Shown piece by piece: positions 6,636 to 8,751 of a stretch of DNA of 8,751 bases. The stretch comes from Helicobacteraceae bacterium (lineage in GTDB: Bacteria; Campylobacterota; Campylobacteria; Campylobacterales; SZUA-545), in NCBI GenBank assembly GCA_011390075.1, contig JAABTA010000020.1:1-8751 (forward strand), in the 5' to 3' direction. Numbering within the stretch: position 1 is the stretch's first letter; each line of letters opens with the position of its first letter. The notes under the pieces are model-generated. The model searched no databases. It was not told the DNA's origin and saw nothing but the letters and a program-made list of their open reading frames with translations. The position numbers were made by a program, and so were the translations under genes.

Positions 6636-6924
6636 ACGCTCTAGCCGATCGTTTAAAACTAAATCCTAAAAAGCCACTGTTTTTAAGGGGTTGTTTTTTT
6701 CTTTTATTCAAGATCTTGACTTCAGAGAAAAAAACTTCTCGCATCTCTTCTAAGAGCTTAATCTCTTTTTGCAACGCTTGCAGATCGTTTTTTTTGAGAT
6801 TTCTGCTACTGAGTGTTCTTAGAAGATCTTTTGCGTATCCGTTGATCTCATCTTGAAATTCTTCAAGAATTTTTTTTCTTCTTTGTTTAATTTGGATGGT
6901 TGTAAGACCTGTCGGATCGAGCAT
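6634..6924 (-). CDS. Small basic helical hypothetical protein (96 residues)
   Basis: I do not recognise this family. After a short start (MLDPTGL) the sequence predicts two charged helices: about residues 8-39 (with the basic cluster KQRRKK at 13-18) and about 43-75, rich in Lys/Glu/Leu with heptad-like spacing, suggesting a helical hairpin or short coiled coil. The tail (about 74-96, with KRKK and FKRSARA) is basic and contains Gly/Phe. No signal peptide or membrane span is visible. Support for it being real includes AAAGG 8 bp ahead of the ATG, a candidate promoter in the divergent gap, and convergent packing against the 81-residue gene. A nucleic-acid or protein-binding role would be a guess based on charge alone. 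Confidence 0.6.
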   Translation of the reverse strand: MLDPTGLTTIQIKQRRKKILEEFQDEINGYAKDLLRTLSSRNLKKNDLQALQKEIKLLEEMREVFFSEVKILNKRKKQPLKNSGFLGFSFKRSARA

Positions 6925-6998
6925 TTATACAGCCTTTATTCAGTTTTAAGTACTATCTGTTTTATAGTTCTAGCAAAAGTTAATCCAAAAGAGCAAAA
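6925..6998. promoter_or_regulatory. Divergent promoter region of the 96-residue gene and hydrolase
   Basis: This 74-bp gap separates two divergent genes. For the rightward gene, TATAGT (6963-6968) behind a T-rich stretch is the best -10 candidate, with AAAAGAG (6987-6993) as a weak ribosome-binding site 5 bp from the ATG. For the leftward gene, TATAAA (6966-6961) is a candidate -10. The two boxes overlap, so the two promoters might compete. Both assignments are tentative. Confidence 0.3.
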
Positions 6999-7715
6999 AT
7001 GGCAAAAAGAGAAGTCACCTATAACCACACTATCTTTCCTATTAGCTACGAGATTCTCTATCCAAACAATACAAAAACAATTATTTTTCTTCATGGCTGG
7101 CTCAGTAAAAAAGAGCTTATGAAACAAGCCTTTGGCAACTCTTTTAAAGAATATAAACACATCTATATTGATATGCCAGGATTTGGAGCTAGCCCAAACT
7201 CTCAAACGCTTACAACTCAAGATTACAAAAATATTATCGAGCTATTTTTAGAAGCGATCAAAGAGCCACCAGAGACTATTTTTGGGCACTCCTTTGGAGG
7301 CAAAGTGGCCACACTGATGCAACCTAAAAACCTTGTTCTACTCTCTAGTGCTGGGATTTTGGAGAAAAAAGCTTTTGGTGTTCAGTTAAAAATTTTAACC
7401 TTTAAACTTCTCAAACCTTTTGGAGGGAAAAAAATAGCAAAGTTTTTTGCCACAAGTGATGCAAAAGATATGAGTCAAAACATGTATGAAACACTCAAAA
7501 ATGTTGTCAACGAAGACTTTACAGAGCACTTTAAAGCCTACAAAGGCAACGCTCAGATCTTTTGGGGAAAAGCGGATAGTGCCACAACTTTGCAATCTGG
7601 TGAAAAGATCTCTAGGCTTATTAAAAATGCAAATTTTTTTCCTTTAGAGGGTGATCACTTTTTCTTTCTGTTTCACCCTAAAACAATTGAGCAGTTGATA
7701 ACTTTAGAACAATAG
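6999..7715 (+). CDS. Alpha/beta hydrolase (family linked to ddl-murF in Campylobacterota)
   Basis: The 238-residue protein is a complete alpha/beta-hydrolase-fold enzyme. HGW (32-34) is the oxyanion-hole segment, and DMPGFGAS (58-65) matches the conserved loop after strand 4. GHSFGG (96-101) is the nucleophile elbow with Ser98. Asp193 (WGKAD) and His220 (GDH) complete the triad. A helical cap region covers about 122-180. It has no signal peptide, so it should act in the cytoplasm. The N-terminal pattern, with MAKRE, SYEIL, FLHGW and KQAF, resembles the hydrolase found between D-alanine ligase (ddl) and murF in Helicobacter and Campylobacter. Its natural substrate is not established there, and older database names such as dienoate hydrolase come from similarity only. 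Here neither neighbour is ddl or murF. It is followed after 7 bp by the next gene, so the two are probably co-transcribed. The fold and triad are sure; the substrate is unknown. Confidence 0.88.
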   Translation: MAKREVTYNHTIFPISYEILYPNNTKTIIFLHGWLSKKELMKQAFGNSFKEYKHIYIDMPGFGASPNSQTLTTQDYKNIIELFLEAIKEPPETIFGHSFGGKVATLMQPKNLVLLSSAGILEKKAFGVQLKILTFKLLKPFGGKKIAKFFATSDAKDMSQNMYETLKNVVNEDFTEHFKAYKGNAQIFWGKADSATTLQSGEKISRLIKNANFFPLEGDHFFFLFHPKTIEQLITLEQ

Positions 7716-7722
7716 GATGATA

Positions 7723-8751
7723 ATGGAAGGTCGAATTCTTTTTTATAATGGGCAAACAGGCAGCGGAAAACTGATACTAGAATCAGGAAATAAGCTAGAT
7801 TTTACAGTAGACCAGTGGAACGATTTTCACTCTGTGCCAAGAGTTGGCACTTTGCTTGAGTGCTCTTTTGAAGGGGAGAATCTAGAGGGTGTCAAGCCAA
7901 AAAAAGAGCAAGCTTTAAAAACCAATGAAACAATAGAGCCAACAAAGATCTCTGCAGGAACACCTACCTTTACAGTGGAAGAGACAATTAATAACTACTT
8001 TCGTCCTATCGACTTTTTAATAGGGGAACCACCAGAAGTTGTCAACACAAAAGAGCAACTAGACTATTTTTTATCCAGAAGATTTCTTATGACTTCTTAC
8101 AATAATCTTAAAAGCCTAGACCCTTCTCTCTATGAAAATTGTGATGTGAAACAGACAGAAGAGGAGCTCAAGCAACTCCATAAAGGCTACACAACTATTC
8201 AAGATAAACTAGAGTCCCCAAAACTGGCTTTTGAGATTGTTTTTTTACGATCTCAGCCTGAGTATCTCCATTTTATTCGCCATAAAGAGAACTGCATTAG
8301 CAGAAGCTCAGTCTTAAGCCACCTAGAAGAGTCTCTGTTTCCTGATATTCAAAAAAAAGAGCAAGAGTTTAAAAAAATGCTCAAAACCGATGCAAAGAGA
8401 GACTCTTTAGAACATGAGCTCAAAAGAATGAGACGGCACTATGTTGATGCGATTCATGAGAATGCCAATCTTTCACAAGAGCTTAAAAGTATGGAAGATA
8501 TCAAAAAGATCTATAAAGAATCCTATTACGAGTCTTTCTCTGGACAGTTCCAGCAAAAGGGAAAACTCTATCTTAAAATGATTGCTAAGATCTTAAACTA
8601 CAGAGCCTACAAACTAGACAAACTCATCTGGAGAGGTGCTGATCAATCCAAAGCTATTAGAGAGTTTTTTATTCAAGGTGGCATCGAAGGCGAGTACTCA
8701 ACCATCACCTACCTAAGATACTACCTCAACACCCTAGATAAAGAAAAACTA
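7723..8751 (+). CDS. Unrecognised protein with cold-shock-like N-terminal domain (3' end beyond window)
   Basis: The frame is open from an ATG at 7723 to the window edge (343 codons, no stop). AGGA at 7714-7717, overlapping the hydrolase stop, is 5 bp from this ATG, so I prefer it to the in-frame ATG at 7717. Residues 2-55 resemble a cold-shock/OB-type barrel: GRILFYNGQTGSGKLI (3-18), then a charged turn, FTVDQW (27-32), and a VGTLLECSFEGE strand (41-52). The aromatic RNA-binding motif of true Csp proteins (KGFGFI) is replaced by TGSGKLI. A polar linker (about 56-85) leads to a long, charged, mostly helical region (about 85-343) with a probable coiled coil at about 205-265. It ends in a Tyr/Lys-rich segment containing YLKMIAKILNYRAYKLDKLIWRG (283-305). 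No signal peptide or membrane span is seen. It lies 7 bp after the hydrolase and probably shares its transcript. Function unknown. Confidence 0.8.
   Translation, partial: MEGRILFYNGQTGSGKLILESGNKLDFTVDQWNDFHSVPRVGTLLECSFEGENLEGVKPKKEQALKTNETIEPTKISAGTPTFTVEETINNYFRPIDFLIGEPPEVVNTKEQLDYFLSRRFLMTSYNNLKSLDPSLYENCDVKQTEEELKQLHKGYTTIQDKLESPKLAFEIVFLRSQPEYLHFIRHKENCISRSSVLSHLEESLFPDIQKKEQEFKKMLKTDAKRDSLEHELKRMRRHYVDAIHENANLSQELKSMEDIKKIYKESYYESFSGQFQQKGKLYLKMIAKILNYRAYKLDKLIWRGADQSKAIREFFIQGGIEGEYSTITYLRYYLNTLDKEKL

Noticed and set aside
6853..7220. Open frames on both strands across the divergent gap before the hydrolase
   Set aside because: They overlap the 96-residue gene or the hydrolase start, lack ribosome-binding sequences, and one would read through the promoter region.
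7395..7595. Minus-strand open frame within the hydrolase
   Set aside because: Antisense to the cap and acid-residue part of a clear hydrolase.
7717..7719. Alternative in-frame ATG for the last gene
   Set aside because: It is too close to the AGGA sequence (7714-7717), which it overlaps by one base; the ATG at 7723 has correct spacing and matches the start of the barrel-like domain.
1..8751. Search for tRNA, rRNA, CRISPR arrays, insertion sequences, attachment sites and riboswitch-like leaders
   Set aside because: Nothing recognisable was seen. Intergenic gaps are all 126 bp or shorter and hold only promoter-like or hairpin signals.

Overview
The window looks like ordinary chromosomal DNA of a Campylobacterota (former Epsilonproteobacteria) species. 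It is AT-rich and tightly packed, with overlapping or nearly abutting genes and short intergenic gaps. The visible promoter candidates are TATAAT-type -10 boxes behind T-rich tracts rather than clear -35 boxes. One gene is the alpha/beta hydrolase that Helicobacter and Campylobacter keep between ddl and murF. Genus cannot be fixed from sequence reading alone.

Layout. (1) 39-785 (+) encodes a short, divergent protein of the methylenetetrahydrofolate reductase (MetF) family, perhaps preceded by the last codons of another gene. (2) 793-6257 (-) is a complete three-gene tripartite efflux operon, transcribed right to left: periplasmic adaptor (6257-5208), RND inner-membrane pump (5207-2031) and TolC-type outer-membrane channel (2034-793). 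The adaptor stop codon directly abuts the pump start codon, and pump and channel overlap by ATGA. No local regulator gene is present. (3) A 126-bp divergent intergenic region (6258-6383), the largest gap in the window, holds plausible promoters for both directions. (4) 6384-6629 (+) and 6924-6634 (-) are two small convergent genes of unknown function. (5) A divergent promoter region (6925-6998) precedes the alpha/beta hydrolase (6999-7715, +). This is followed after 7 bp by an open-ended gene (from 7723, +) whose N-terminus resembles a degenerate cold-shock-like barrel, joined to a long helical region I do not recognise.

How the genes work together: adaptor, pump and channel should form one envelope-spanning, proton-driven exporter. 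The folate-type enzyme, the small proteins and the hydrolase/cold-shock-like pair have no evident link to it.

No clearly new multi-gene system is visible. The most interesting signals are at the nucleic-acid level. A hairpin at 5210-5236 buries the Shine-Dalgarno sequence of the pump gene inside the end of the adaptor gene. The same 8-bp stem recurs as a hairpin at the operon's end (783-803), where it carries the stop codons of both convergent genes. The palindrome AGATCT is strongly over-represented across the window (21 copies counted by eye). The best protein-level unknown is the truncated gene at 7723-8751. No tRNA, rRNA, CRISPR array, insertion sequence or prophage feature was seen.
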